From the NCBI GenBank assembly GCA_037974665.1, contig CM075767.1, forward strand, positions 21,220,840-21,284,839: a stretch of DNA of 64,000 nt, in the 5' to 3' direction. A program made the translations under genes and the position numbers. The notes below the pieces were generated by a model. The model had not been told where the DNA came from and did no database searches. It saw only the letters and a program-made list of their open reading frames with translations. Below, piece by piece: positions 34,206-46,282 of this stretch (position 1 is its first letter; each line of letters opens with the position of its first letter). The stretch comes from Ehretia macrophylla. Its lineage: Eukaryota; Streptophyta; Magnoliopsida; Boraginales; Ehretiaceae.

Positions 34206-34622
34206 TAAAGAATGATTTATTATATTTGACGGGTTTAAGGATTATCATACAATAGATGAACTAGAAATGCAAGATGAGGATAGCATTGATGCCATGAACG
34301 AGGGATTCGCTAGTTGACTTAATATAACTAAGCCAATGGTTTCGTCGCACCCCATCTTCAATTTGCCAGCAGCAAGGTATGAACATTCCAGACAAATAAT
34401 TAGGAACTTAGAAAAATATTCGATTTAGTTGTCAACCAATTTGAGATCTTAGTGGGAAGCCACCATCTCACAATTGAAAGCCATTCTTAAATAGTTTCTT
34501 ATGCAATTTGCTATTGATAGTACACAATACAAAGAGCTGGGCAGTGCCAATTCTCAAATATTAAATCAAGAAAATAAAAGCCAATAGTTGAGAAACTCAC
34601 CCCTTTGTGGAGGCATTCAAAA

Positions 34623-35978
34623 ATGGGAACGACTCTTGTTTGCCTAGTGTTATTTGCTTTAATAGCAACAAGCGGCGTTGGTTATGAGCCTTACTCATAT
34701 GCCTCACCAACACCAAAACCCTATCACTACTAGAAATCAAAATTGACTAAGTATCATAAACCTATCCCAGTTTACAAGAAGTTAGAAGTGCCAAAATATT
34801 TTAAATCAGAACCGTCTCAAATAATTTGGAGACCTTGGGCGATCTTCTAAATAGGGCCTTACTAATTAGGTTTTTTCTCAATAAAAAAATTCTAAATTTT
34901 TTATTAAAATAATCTCTACAAATAAAAAAAAAATCAAAATTAGAATTATAAAATAGCATAATATTACAAGTTAATAAAAAGAAAGACTTATATAAAGATA
35001 GACCAAAATTAATTTAAAAAAAAAAACCTTTATCTTAAAAAAAAATAAACAATTTCTTTAAATTGGGACCCCTGGATTAAGGGAGCCTTGAGCATAGGCT
35101 CAAGCGGCCCATAATTTGGGCCGACACTGTTACAAATCTACACCAGTCTATAAGAAGCCAAAAGTTCCAAAATATAATAAACATACACAGTCTACAAGAA
35201 GTTAGAATTGCCAAAATATTACAAACCATCAGTCTATAAGAAGCCAAAAGTTCCAAAATATAATAAACATACACCAGTCTACAAGAAGCTAGAATTGCCA
35301 AAATATTACAAACCTACACCAATTTACAAGAAATCAAAATTGCTAAAGTATTATAAACCTATACCAGTCTACAAAAAATCAGAATTACCAAAATATTACA
35401 AACCTATACCAGTATACAAGAAACCAGAATTGTCAAAGTATTACAAACCTACACCAGTCTACAAGAAGCCAGAAATGCCAAAATATTACAAACCTACACC
35501 AGTCTACAAGAAGCCAGAAATGCCAAAATATTACAAACCTACACCAGTCTACAAGAAGCTAGAAATGCCAAAATATTACAAACTTACACCAGTTTACAAG
35601 AAACCAGAATTGCCAAAGTACTCCAAACCTACATATTATTCAAAGCCTTCATCAACCTACACACCATCTCCACCACCTCCATATTACTCCAAGCCTTCAC
35701 CGACCTACACACCATCTCCACCATCTCCATACTATTCCAAGCCTTCCCTAACCTACACACTATCTCCACCACCTCCGTACTACTTAAAGCCTTCTCCAAC
35801 CTATACCCCATCTTCACCACCTCCATACTACTCAAAGCCTTCCCCAACTTACACACCACCTCCACCACCTCCATACTCTTTAGAGCCTTCTCCAATTTAC
35901 ACACAATCTCCACCACCTCTGTACTACTCGCAGCCTTCTCCAACTTACACACCTTCCCCTCCTCCTCCTTACTATTAG
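34623..35978 (+). pseudogene. PRP2, dead member of the proline-rich/extensin-like family
   Basis: The gene starts with an ATG and signal peptide like PRP1 (MGTTLVCLVLFALIATSG). A TAG at codon 37 (34731) replaces the lysine codon of the YKN segment in PRP1. A 323 bp hAT MITE interrupts the repeat region (34807-35129). A 2 bp loss around 35190 shifts the frame. From about 35208 to 35978 the frame is open for 256 codons and keeps PRP repeats (VYKKPEMPKYYKPTP) and extensin units up to SPPPPYY. The TATA box is TACAAA. Expression as a wall protein is not expected. The open 3' part suggests recent death or repair by conversion. Confidence 0.85.
34807..35129. mobile_element. hAT-type MITE inside PRP2
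   Basis: 323 bp with ends CAGAACCGTCTCAAATAATT and, inverted, CAGTGTCGGCCCAAATTATG, resembling hAT termini. It is flanked by TTTTAAAT and TTACAAAT, an 8 bp target duplication with two changes. PRP1 shows the uninterrupted site (AAATATTACAAATCTACACC), confirming both ends. No coding capacity. Confidence 0.8.
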
Positions 35979-36564
35979 TCGTCCAACAACCTCCAATGCA
36001 ATGCACGCACCTCCGCCTTTCCGCTACAAGTCCTCCATTAAATCTTTTATGTTGTCAATCACCAAATGACTATGACCGGTTGATCTTCATTTGATTTTTT
36101 GGTATTGTATGTTTTAGATGAAGAAAAGAGGAAACAAAGAGTATGGTTACTAATGTGGCGTGAATTATTTTCATCAGCAAGTTGCTTTCCAATTTCATTC
36201 AATTTTTTTTTATTTTAGCCATGTATCACATCCCAAGTGTCGTTCTATCTTTATAAGAACATATGTATTCATATTCTGTTGTATCCAAATGGTTGCGATT
36301 GTAGCCATTGCAAACTGAAAGTTACAATAATCGCTTAAAGCGGATGTTTTCTTACTCAGATGTTTTGACTATTAACTCACAATGCTCGTATAAATGAAAT
36401 AGTTTGTGAATTTAAATTGTAATGTCCTACATTGGTGGGAGATAATATATATGAATGGTTTATAATGTAGGTATTGCGAATATAAGGATTAACTTCGGTT
36501 GGTCATTTTGGACCAGTGGAATTATAATGTCCCGCATACGACTCTGTAGGCCTGAGGTCCGAAC

Positions 36565-37079
36565 TGTTGGGTATCGGCGCAGTGGAATAGTCGGGGACAA
36601 GCAGTATCACACAGCTAAAATATGAATGAGAACAGAGAAAGTAGAGACACAAGATTTACGTGGAAAACCCTTAAACAAATCGAGGAAAAAATCACGGGTA
36701 AGTAATAGAGGATTTTACTATGATGTGGGGTATTTTACAATAACTTTCTCTCTAATATAAGGAGAGAACAATATCACTCTCTCAAATAATAGGAGAAATT
36801 AACTCTCACTCACAAATATAGAACAACAAAAGAGGAAGAAAAATACTCAAGAGAAATCTTATTTTTCTCTCTAACTTGGAATGTTTTGGTGATGTTAAAT
36901 GGTGAAGTTTGAGCCTCTATTTATAGGCTCATCTTGCACAAAAAGTCTTCCGACATGTAGTGTGAAACCAACCCAAAATTATGTGTGCCTAACTTTGCAA
37001 CCAAAGACTTTTCTTCATTTTCCATTGCTTTTTGTTTTCTTTTGACCAAAGGCTCAAAGTGAGCTTTAACCAACTCACA
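36565..37079 (-). mobile_element. 3' LTR of the Copia element
   Basis: 515 bp, TGTTGGGTATCGGCGCAG...CAACTCACA in plus-strand reading. Its inner boundary touches the polypurine tract (TTCTCCCACTT at 37080-37090 in plus orientation, AAGTGGGAGAA in element orientation). CTATTTATAGGCTC near 36918 may be its TATA region. Confidence 0.9.
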
Positions 37080-37169
37080 TTCTCCCACTTAAAGCCCACT
37101 TTGGATGATCTTCAAATCTCTCCATACTTGTCAATTCCATGTTGCTTACGTCTTTGCTAGGCCAAAGGA

Positions 37170-37791
37170 GGATCTACTCTAAACAAACTTGTCAACGTGG
37201 ATTGGCTTTGTCATGATATCTGCTAGGTTCTCATTGGTAAGAATCTTCTGCATATCCACACTCCCTTCCTCCACTACTTCTCGAACAAAGTGATATTGAA
37301 CACCTATGTGTTTCGTCCTGGAATAAAATGCTGGATTCCTTGTAATGTGCAAGGCACTCTGACTATCACAACACAATGGAATTTTCTCTTGTTTGTGCCC
37401 GAGCTCTTCCATTAACCGTTTAATCCAGATTGCTTCTTTACAGGCTTGTGTAGTTTCCATGTATTCAGCCTTTGTTATAGATAGGGCCACAACAGTTTGT
37501 AATTTAGATATCCAGCTTACCACGCCGTCTGCAACTGTAAACACATAGCCTGTAGTGGACTTCTGTTTATCGGCATCACCTGCAAAATCCGAATCAACAA
37601 AACCCTTGACAGTAAATTCTGATCCTTCAAAACATAATGCAACATCCGAGGTCCTTTTGCTGTATCTTAGGATCCTCTTAACAGCATTCCAATGCTCTCT
37701 ACCAGGATTCGCCATGAACTGACTGACCGCACCAATTGCTTGAGCAATATCTGGTCTCATACATATCATAGCGAACATGAGACTTCCTACT
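37170..37791 (-). pseudogene. Copia RNase H and end of reverse transcriptase
   Basis: The minus-strand frame begins in the conserved GSLM(F/Y)AM(I/V)C.RPDI segment, followed by REHWNAVKRILRY, then RNase H motifs: FVDSDFAGD, STTGYVFT, SKLQTVVALS and (T/I)KAEYM. It ends NENLADIMTKPI...KFV and a TAG where related elements have a Trp codon. It is separated from the rest of reverse transcriptase by the insert at 37797-41563. Confidence 0.85.
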
Positions 37792-37796
37792 GCTGA

Positions 37797-40700
37797 TGTG
37801 AGGCCCGACCCCGAATAACGTGTGTTACCTTGATTTGCGTGCCATAGACCCCTAATTATATGACCGACCTTGGATTACATGTCCTGTCTTGGTTTTCGTG
37901 CATACCTCGTCATACGTGCCTTGACCTAGAATAGTATGCCCTAATCCCCGACTCACGTGCAGTACCTAAAAATACGTGCCCTGACCTCGATGTACGTGCG
38001 TTACCTCGTTTCGTGTACCCTAATCTTGAACTGCGTACCTTAACCTAGGTTTAAGAGTCGTACCTCGATTTGCGTGCATTAAGTCTTGAAGTCCGTGTCT
38101 TACCTCGTAGTTCGTGTCTACCTCATGATTCGTGCCCCGTATTGATTTATGTGTGTGTCTCGTAGTGCGTGCCCTAGACTTAGGAAAGCGTGCGCGCACG
38201 CTAATCAATAAAGAATCCTACACAAAACACTAGACTATAAAATAATCCTACAAACACCACTAACTATTATTATAATCCTAATTCAAATCTCTACAAAATC
38301 CACTAACATCTAAATATTATATTTTAAACTCACTACAAGACAAAATCTCACAAACCTCTAAACATATCCTATATTCTATTCTACCTAAAATCTTTAAATA
38401 CCCAACATTCTCTTACACACATGTTAAAACAATTCAAAAGATGACACAAATCTGAATTTTTGCAAGCCCAAGGCCAACATATGCATCAACTTTTGCAAAA
38501 GCCTCATTTTTCTCTCATTTCTCTCACTTTCCTCACATTTTCTCTCTCTCCCTCTCACTCTCTCTCTCCATTTCGGCTTTGGCTGAGTTCTCTCCACCTC
38601 TTAGCTCATCTTCATCATCCTATGGTGCATCAAGACAAACCACAAGCAAAGAAACTCACCCAAGCAAGCTAGGATGCAAGAAACACACATGCAAGCATTT
38701 TGAGTCACCATTTTCGGCCTTGGTGAGTTTTTAAGCTTCCATTTCTTTTCTTCTTGTTCTAACCTCATGCATGTGCTAAGAGATTGATCACTAAGCTAGG
38801 AAAAATAGAGAAAAGCTAGTTGGAATCTCGGCTAAGCAAGAAGAAGAAGAGATTTGAGCTTCAACAAGGTTTTGAGCATTTTTTGGGTTGATTGCAAAGG
38901 TGAGGGTTAAAACCTTTTGAAAACTCTTCAAAAATTCACATGCATGCTCATAGATGTGTGTATTTGCTTCTGTACTTGAGCTATATGGTCGTTCATAAGC
39001 TTAAACAACCATGCATGGCAAGATCTTGGCTTGAAAATGATGCTAGGTGAAGTCGAAATTGTTGACAGCTCTCTGACCAGTCTGTTCGAGGTACGTTTAG
39101 CTAGGAAAATGATGTTGAAAATGCTTAAAAATTGGTAGGTGACAGTTTTGAACATTTTTCCCAGAAATAGGCCGAAGCTAATTTTGAATCTAAGGTCCTC
39201 AAAATGGCAAATCTTTAAAATGTGACCAAATCTGGAAATCTGGAAAACTGAAGCAGGTTTTGGCAGATGCACTGACCTTGTGGAACGAACCATATTTGAC
39301 TTTGTACATGATGTCAAAAATGCATTAAATTTGGTGTGCTGCTAGATTTTTCAGTTCTGGACAATTTTGTCAGAAATGGACCAAGGCTAAAACTGACCCT
39401 AAGGACCTCAAAAACGTCAATTTCTGAAAAGTGTGCAAATCTGGACAGTTTTGTGCTATTCCACTGTTTTGGCTATATCTAATGATCCTGAACTCCAATT
39501 GATGCAAGGTTTGTTTCTGATTTTAGTTAACTTCTTAAGCTTTAATTTGACATCTTATTCACTGAATTTAGAGATTGTTTGATTATCCGATTTATTGTGA
39601 GAAGACAGCCTATTGCAGTAAGGGTTTCACTTAATGTTGTGCTTAGAAAATTGTTGTGACTCCTCTTGTTGAATTAAATGCTTGGGATTATAGCTACGGG
39701 ATGTTGTGTGGACTGTTTTGAATGTTTGAGGATGTTGAATTAAATGATGCATGGTTTGAGATTGACTTTGAGTTGGGTTGAGGCTCAAATTGCACGAATA
39801 TACATGACATGGAAACCCTAATGACTAGGTAGTTTTGCTAAGTATTGATCAATTGGACATTGTGTCGGAATTATATGCTTAGTGGGCTGCCCGTAAATGT
39901 GTTATAACTTCAAATGTGATTTTGACCATTGCATGTTGACAAATAAGCTTTTCTTACACCCGAACCCATAATTGATGTCATTGCATGTTGAATAATCATA
40001 TCACTTGATTACGTGGACTTCGAAATGAGTTATATGGCTTGACTTGCATGTGTTACATGGCTGCCTGTTTAATGTTCATATGACTCTATGTGTTCTACAA
40101 GTGAAATTTCATGTCACGCATGCCTCATTCGTTTACTTGGCAATATGTGATCTTGAAATTGCTCGGAGGCAACCTACTTTGTTATCCTCTTAATGTAAAT
40201 TGTTAAAAGATATTCAATGGTTTATTTGAACATGATTACTTGGCTGGCCGTTAAAGTTTAATTGATTTCAAATGGGTATATAAAATGAATATAGGATCTT
40301 ACAATGCCTTATATGCCAATATGTCAAAATGTGATCATATACTTGCTTGGAGGCAACCTACTTTGTTGACCTCCTAATGTGAAATGTTAAATGACATAAA
40401 TGTGCATTGCATACGAGGTTGCAACCTTTCATTGTGGCATGGTAGCGTTTCACGACCGTCGGGCGGCATAGGGCTTGCCGGTGCTCCCGTGACTACCATG
40501 GTCCAATTCTCTCTCTCGCTTGGCATTCCACCATTGGAGAGTTGGGTCATAGGTTTCGGGGTACATCCGGAGTACACCCAATTGGGAGCGATAAGGGGAT
40601 TATTGAAGTCGGCCGCAACAATTGTATCGAAATTGAAATTGAGAGCAACCGCTCACCGTATCCTTTTATTGTGTGTATAAGTACTCTCGCTTGGTTCCTA

Positions 40701-41563
40701 GAGAACCTCGGGGAGGAAAGACTGGTTGTTCTGTTCGTTTACTTCATTTTACTGTTATATTCATGGTTGAAAAAAGGAGTTTCATAAATTGAACCGGAAA
40801 ATGAGGTTCAGAACGTATTTCTCGTTCCCCCTCACTAAGTTCATAAGAACTCACCCTATTTTTATCACAGGTGAAGAAGAACAGGAACAGGTACCCGAGG
40901 ACAACATCCCTATCGATGATTCCTTGGAGTGCTTGCCTGTCACTACGTGCTTTTGTGCCTTCCCTGAAAATGGTTGCTATATGGATGTTGTGTTTGATTG
41001 TAACTATTCATTTTCTTGACGTGGATGACCACGTTGTAATTTGGCTCTAATTCTGGGATTGTAGTATCTATAACGGGACGAACTTTTATTTGGTTGTTTG
41101 CTTTCGTTTTCTTCATTAGTAGTTATCGTAGGCATTCAAACCACTAGATGAACAATCAACTAAGTTAATTCTATCTAATTTCACTTAGGTGCTCATTTGC
41201 AAACTAAAGGATAATAGGTACTTGCATGATAGGAAATTGACAAATAAACGGGACATAGTTATCATGTTAGACTTATTAACCAAACGAGACTTTCAAGATA
41301 AACTAGTAGGCAAATCGGTTGGTGACAAATAGGAGTCCTTAATGGAATTGGATTAATGATTGGAATAATTGAGGCGTTTAGAGATTTAGGTCAAACCAAA
41401 GAGCCCAATTACAGTCGTTATGCTGCCGGTTTACCGAAAAAATTTGGAGTTTAGGCCAAAACGTTAAGTGTTAAATCTTTATAAACAGTTAAGTATGTGA
41501 TATTACCTGAATGTTTAGATCACACCCTAGTCTAACCTTCATAGGCCGGGTTGGGGCGTGACA
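37797..41563 (+). mobile_element. LTR-like insert (probable solo LTR, 3.77 kb)
   Basis: It interrupts the reverse-transcriptase/RNase H region of the Copia element. Ends are TGTGAGGCCCGACCCC and GGGTTGGGGCGTGACA, with TG...CA and imperfect inverted terminal similarity. A 5 bp GCTGA target duplication flanks it (37792-37796 and 41564-41568). No retroviral protein was found in it. The length and layout suggest the LTR of a large Ty3/gypsy (Tekay-like) element, but family assignment is a guess. It contains the minisatellite at 37800-38200 and degenerate pairs of about 200 bp (near 39100-39480, and 40145-40200 against 40330-40395). Confidence 0.6.
37800..38200 (+). repeat. Degenerate GCGTGCC minisatellite
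   Basis: A phrase of about 20-25 bp of the form ACCTCGATTTGCGTGCCCTA recurs about fifteen times with variation (ATACGTGCCTTGACC, GTACGTGCGTTACC, TTGCGTGCATTAAG and others). It ends at AAAGCGTGCGCGCACGC. It makes the 5' part of the insert CpG-rich against its surroundings. Confidence 0.7.
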
Positions 41564-41568
41564 GCTGA

Positions 41569-44136
41569 TGCATACGGTACTCGAGACATTTCTATCCTCT
41601 CCGCTTCAGTGCTAGGGCACATACTTGAGGATAATTTGTAATTAACAGGAAGCGGGGTCGAGATTTCCTTACAATCTTGCATATTGAAGCACCGCAAGAT
41701 TTTCTTCAAGTAATTCTTCTAGGAAATCCATACCTTCCTGCCTTCTCTATCTCGGTGAATTTGTATCCTTAAAATCTTGTTTGCTGGTCCCAAATCCTTC
41801 ATATCAAACTCCCCATCCAACTGTGTCTTCAGTTCTTGGACCCGATCTTTGCTGGGACCTGCTACCAGCATGTCGTCCACGTACAACAGTAGAATGATAA
41901 AATCATCATCGTCAAACCTCTTGTCGTACGTACAATAGTTTGAATTGAGTCTGTTGTACCCGAGGCTAATCACGAAGGAATCAAATCTCTTGTACCAATA
42001 CCTTGGTGTCTGCTTTAAACCGTACAGAGATTTTGTCAACCTACAAACCAAGTTTTCTTTTTCTTTCTCAACAAAACCTTCTGGTTGAAGCATGTAAATC
42101 TCTTCTTCAAGCTCACCATGAAGAAAAGCCATATTTACATCTAACTATTCTAGATGTAAGTTGAACACAGCACGCATGGCCAAGACTACTCTGATAGTTA
42201 TAAGTCTTACCACATGAGAAAATATCTCGTTGAAGTCAATTTCTTCTTTCTGAGAATATCCTTTCACCACCAGTCTTGCACGATATCGCTCCACTTGGTC
42301 ATTACCATCTCGCTTGATCTTGTAGACCCATTTGTTATCAATGGCTTTCCGTCCAGGTGGTAGTGGAACAAGCTCCCATGTCTTGTTTCTATGTAGAGCT
42401 TCAATTTCTTCCTGCATTGCTGTCATCCACAGGGCAACATTGAGGCTTTTTATAGCCTCGTGAAAGGTAGATAGCTCTCCATCCTCCGTTAGAAGACAGT
42501 ATGCAACATTGCTCGCCATGACAAAATCTGAATGCCAAGTTGGTCTTGTTGTCTGACGCAATGAACGTCGGACTTCTGTAACCTCAGCATCATCTGGTTC
42601 TTGTTCCTCGTGCTCTGGTGCAGCTTCAGAAGAAGCATCTCCTTGTTTTGACTTATCTTCAATTTGTATTGTAGTGGTCTCTTTTGAAGTGTTGCTGTCG
42701 TCTTCACTTTGCAGTTTATCTTCTGCAAATATCACATATCTACTGATAACAACTTTGTGGGCAGTGGAATCCCACAGGCGATACCCCTTAACACCATCAG
42801 CATTTCCCAAGAATACACATTTCTTGGATTTTGGATCCAGCTTTGTTCTTTCTTGGGAACCATACATCACATATGCCGGAGACCCAATTGCGTGCAAGGT
42901 AGAATAATCTGCTGGTTTTTCGCTCCACATTTCCATTGGTGTCTTCAATCTAATTGCAGTTGACGGTGACCGGTTTATCACATAATAGGCAGTTCTAGCT
43001 GCTTGTGCTCAAAATGATTTGGCTAGACTTGTAGTTTCCAACATAGCTCTCATTCTTTCAAGAAGAGTTCTGTTCATCCACTCTGCTACACCATTTTGCT
43101 GAGGTGTATGTGCAACAGTAAATTGCCTCTGGATACCCTCTTGCTTGTAAAATGTCAAGAAGCTCCCGTCAGTGTATTCTCCTCCGTTGTCCGTCCTTAA
43201 ATACTTGATTCTTTTCCCGAATTCAAGTTCTACCAGCGCTATGAATGTTTTGAATATTGGAAACATATCTGACTTGTTCTTGATTGGATACACCCACAAT
43301 CTCCTGGAGTAATCATCAATAAATGATGCAAAGTATTTGGCTCCTCCTAGGGACAAAACCGGTGATTCCCAAACATCTGAATGGATCAAGTCTAAAATAT
43401 GTTTGCTTCTGGCAGTAGATCTCCCAAATTTCAATCTATGCTGTTTACTGGTAACACAGTGCTCACAGAAAGGTAAGTTTACCGTCTTGAGCCCAGGTAG
43501 GAGATTACGTTCAGCGAGAATCTTCAAGCCTCGTTCTGTCATGTGGCCTAATCTGCGATGCCATATTATAGTTGATTCTTCTTGACCGGCTGATGCAACT
43601 GATACACCTGCCTCCTGTAACGTATCTCCCAAAAGCATGTATAGATTTACCCTGATCTTTTCTGCCTTGATCACCACAAGCGCTCTTTTGACGACTTTCA
43701 TGATCCCATCCTCAATATCGGTCTTGCAGCCAAGGACATTCAATTGTCCAATGGACAATAGGCTCTTCTTCAAGCCCTTCACGTGTCGTACCCCTTGAAT
43801 GGTGCGAATGGTACCATCATACATTTTAATTTTGACGGTACCGATGCCAGCAATCTCCAAGGCATGATCATTACCCATGTACACAGATCCTCCAGAGACA
43901 GGTTCATAGGTGTGGAACCATTCTCTACGAGAGGTCATATGCCATGTTGCTCCCGAATCCATTATCCAAGCAACAGTGAGCTCTTTTCTGCCTTTTGATA
44001 CAGTTGCTGCTTCCCTGTATAAAATATCTCCATCATCTGGTGCAGTTGCAACACATCCCTGAGAATTTGTCACCTCGGGATTCTTTTTGTTGCTTCGACA
44101 ATCCTTCTTGAAGTGCCCTTTCTTGCCACAGTTGTA
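41569..44136 (-). pseudogene. Copia pol: zinc knuckle, protease, integrase, reverse transcriptase
   Basis: In element order: zinc knuckle YNCGKKGHFKKDC, whose first Cys is Arg; protease WIMDSGATWHM; GAG-pre-integrase IWHRRLGHM...CEHC; integrase with HSDVW, FIDDYSRRLWVY, RTDNGGEY and PQQNGVAE (catalytic D, D, E visible). Then a stop at 43007. Reverse transcriptase: WELVPLPPGRKAI, KWVYKIKRD, ARLVVKGYSQ, stop at 42142, YGLKQTPRYWY, YVDDMLVAG (intact catalytic pair), stop at 41719. Each break is a single nonsense change, so the protein is otherwise well preserved. Related full-length elements encode one long polyprotein. Confidence 0.9.
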
Positions 44137-44820
44137 GCGTTAGATATTTTTTCTACTCCTTGATTTTGATTTGCCATGATTGTTGCTCCCACTAGAGCCA
44201 TGTTCCGTTGATCTACCTCTCACCATTGATAATGCCTCTGTTTGTTGTGAACTTTCGATTCTTTCTTCCTTACTTTTGCGCCTAGATTCCTCTTCCAGAA
44301 CAGCGGATGCAACATCATCAAACATAACAAAATCTGAAAGAACATTGTTAGTATAACTAATGATGAGTTGATCATACAAATCAGGTATACTTTGAAGTAG
44401 AATTTCTGCAAGCTCCGCTATTTTATGCCCAATTGCAGTCAATTGAGAGAATAACGTATTTAAGATATTGATGTGGTCTGTCACCGATGTGGACTCACTC
44501 ATCCGAAGGGTGTAGAATCTTCTCTTCAAGAAAATCTTGTTGTGAAGTGACTTGACCTCATATAGTTTGGTCAGTGCATCCCAAATTTCTTTTACTGATT
44601 TCTTTTCCTCAACGCTTGACAATCCCGAATCTACCAATGTCAGGTGCAGATTAGCAATAGCGTTGTCATTCATCTCTTTCCACTTGTCGTCCGTCACCTC
44701 CGCTGGTCTGTCTCCAATTGCTGCCAAGCAATTCTCCTTTCTCAAGATTGCCTTCATTTTTAATTTTCATAGGGAAAAATTTCTTCCGTTGAACTTATCG
44801 ATTTCAAATTTTGCCGCCAT
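44137..44820 (-). pseudogene. Copia gag
   Basis: It starts at an ATG (44818-44820) with MAAKFEIDKFNGRNFSL, then a TGA where Copia gag has Trp (LWKLKM). The open part from 44757 has DKWKEMNDNAIANL, EIWDALTKLYE, KIFLKRRFYTLRM and the SESTSVTDHIN motif, the UBN2-type capsid region. It ends at a TAA just before the zinc knuckle. Gag would form virus-like particles in the cytoplasm; this copy is broken. Confidence 0.85.
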
Positions 44821-45033
44821 AGTATTAACGATGATCTGTTTTGTAACTTGAACAGGCTCCCACTATTTCACTGTGAATAGTACTATTTACGTGAATAGTA
44901 TCGTATACGTGAATAGTACCAAAACCGTATACGGGAATAGTATTGATACCGTATAAGTAAATAGTACTATACCATATGCGTGAATAGTAATCGTGAACAG
45001 TAACCCGTATGTATACCAGTGACCTGTAACCAG

Positions 45034-45047
45034 TGGCTCTGATACCA
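45034..45047 (-). promoter_or_regulatory. Primer-binding site, initiator tRNA-Met
   Basis: In element orientation it reads TGGTATCAGAGCCA, complementary to the 3' end of plant initiator tRNA-Met, one base inside the 5' LTR. It primes minus-strand DNA synthesis in Copia elements. Confidence 0.9.
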
Positions 45048-45048
45048 C

Positions 45049-45563
45049 TTTTGGGTATCGGCGCAGCGGAATGGTCGGGGACAAGCAGTATCACGCAGTT
45101 AAAATATGAATGAGAACAGAGAAAGTAGAGACATAAGATTTACGTGGAAAACCCTCAAACAAATCGAAGGAAAAATCACGGGTAAGTAATAGAGGATTTC
45201 ACTATGATGTGGAGTATTTTACAATAACCTTCTCTCTAATATAAGGAGAGAACAATATCACTCTCTCAAATAATAGGAGAAACTAACTCTCACTCACAAA
45301 TATACAACAACAAAAGGGGAAGAAAAATACTCAAGAGAAAGCTTATTTTTCTCTATAACTTGGAATGTTTTGGTGATGCTAGATGGTGAAGTTTGAGCCT
45401 CTATTTATAGGCTCATCTTGCACAAAAAGTCTTCCTACATGTAGTATGAAACCAACCCAAAATTGTGTGTACCTAACTTTGCAACCAAAGACTTTTCTTC
45501 ATTTTCCATTGCTTTTTGTTTTCTTTTGACCAAAGGCTCAAAGTGAGCTTTAACCAACTCACA
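45049..45563 (-). mobile_element. 5' LTR of the Copia element
   Basis: 515 bp, same length as the 3' LTR. Its inner end has TTTTGGG instead of TGTTGGG, so the terminal dinucleotide next to the primer site is mutated. It abuts the right CGAAC target duplication. Confidence 0.9.
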
Positions 45564-45998
45564 CGAACTCGATGTGTAACGTAAATTCATTATATTTCAA
45601 CACAATTTATTTTGCACTTTATTTACACCTCACACTCCATATGCTATGCTCCCTCTTGGTATCCTTATATACATTTATTATTTAGATTTTTCTACATTAT
45701 CACCAAACTTTATGAATAAATTATTAGTCTCTTGAGCTTAAATTACATCTTATCTTGTGGCTCTGGCATAATCTATTCCAAAATAATTCAATTTTCGTTA
45801 GCTAACAGCGGAAAAAGACGATTCTTGTTGCTTTCGAGGTCGAAATTATGAGCCAGGACACCGAAGAAGAACATACCATAGCTTGAAAAAACTTCCGAAC
45901 TAAGAAGGGATTCAGTGGAGACTTGATAGAATCTTAAAAACAATATGTTCTGCCATATGTAAATTTATATATTCTTTCCCTAGCAACACCAAATTAAC

Positions 45999-46160
45999 TG
46001 TTAAGTGACCACCTTATTCAAAAGTTTAAGCTGCTAGAGAGAAGTTGATTATATTATTTATTATCTTTAACATGTTCCCACAAGTGAAAACGAAATTAGT
46101 TTTTGAGCCTTACAGTTGAACAATTTTAATCATTTTAAATGGGTGACAGTGAGTTTCTAT
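45999..46160 (-). mobile_element. TRIM fragment
   Basis: One LTR (45999-46072, TGTTAAGTGACC...CTTTAACA) and part of the core with GGGTGACAGTGAGTTT. No second LTR. Confidence 0.6.
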
Positions 46161-46282
46161 ATCGTTTGCAAAAACTTCCGAACTAAGAAGGGATTCAGTT
46201 GGAGACTTGATAGAATTTGAGAAAACAATATATTCTGCCAGATGTAAATTTGTATCTTCTTTCCCTGCAACACCAAACTAAG

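Larger units (their letters stand above)
36565..45563 (-). mobile_element. Copia retrotransposon (Tork-like) with a nested insert
   Basis: Minus-strand element with two 515 bp LTRs, flanked by CGAAC on both sides (36560-36564 and 45564-45568). Without the 3.77 kb insert and its duplicated 5 bp it is about 5.2 kb, normal for Copia. It has an initiator tRNA-Met primer site, gag, protease, integrase, reverse transcriptase, RNase H and a polypurine tract in the proper order. About two dozen LTR mismatches by eye (roughly 4-5 percent) suggest an old insertion. Several stops disable it. It lies in the 3' flank of PRP2. Confidence 0.95.

Noticed and set aside
37800..38200. Possible CRISPR-like array
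   Set aside because: The repeated phrase is degenerate, spacing is irregular, there are no unique spacers, and the context is a plant retrotransposon.
40384..41019. Overlapping frames and a CAG/GT exon-like boundary near 40870
   Set aside because: They lie in the LTR-like insert, lack recognisable domains, and are short and in several frames. The splice-like signal alone is not enough for a gene.
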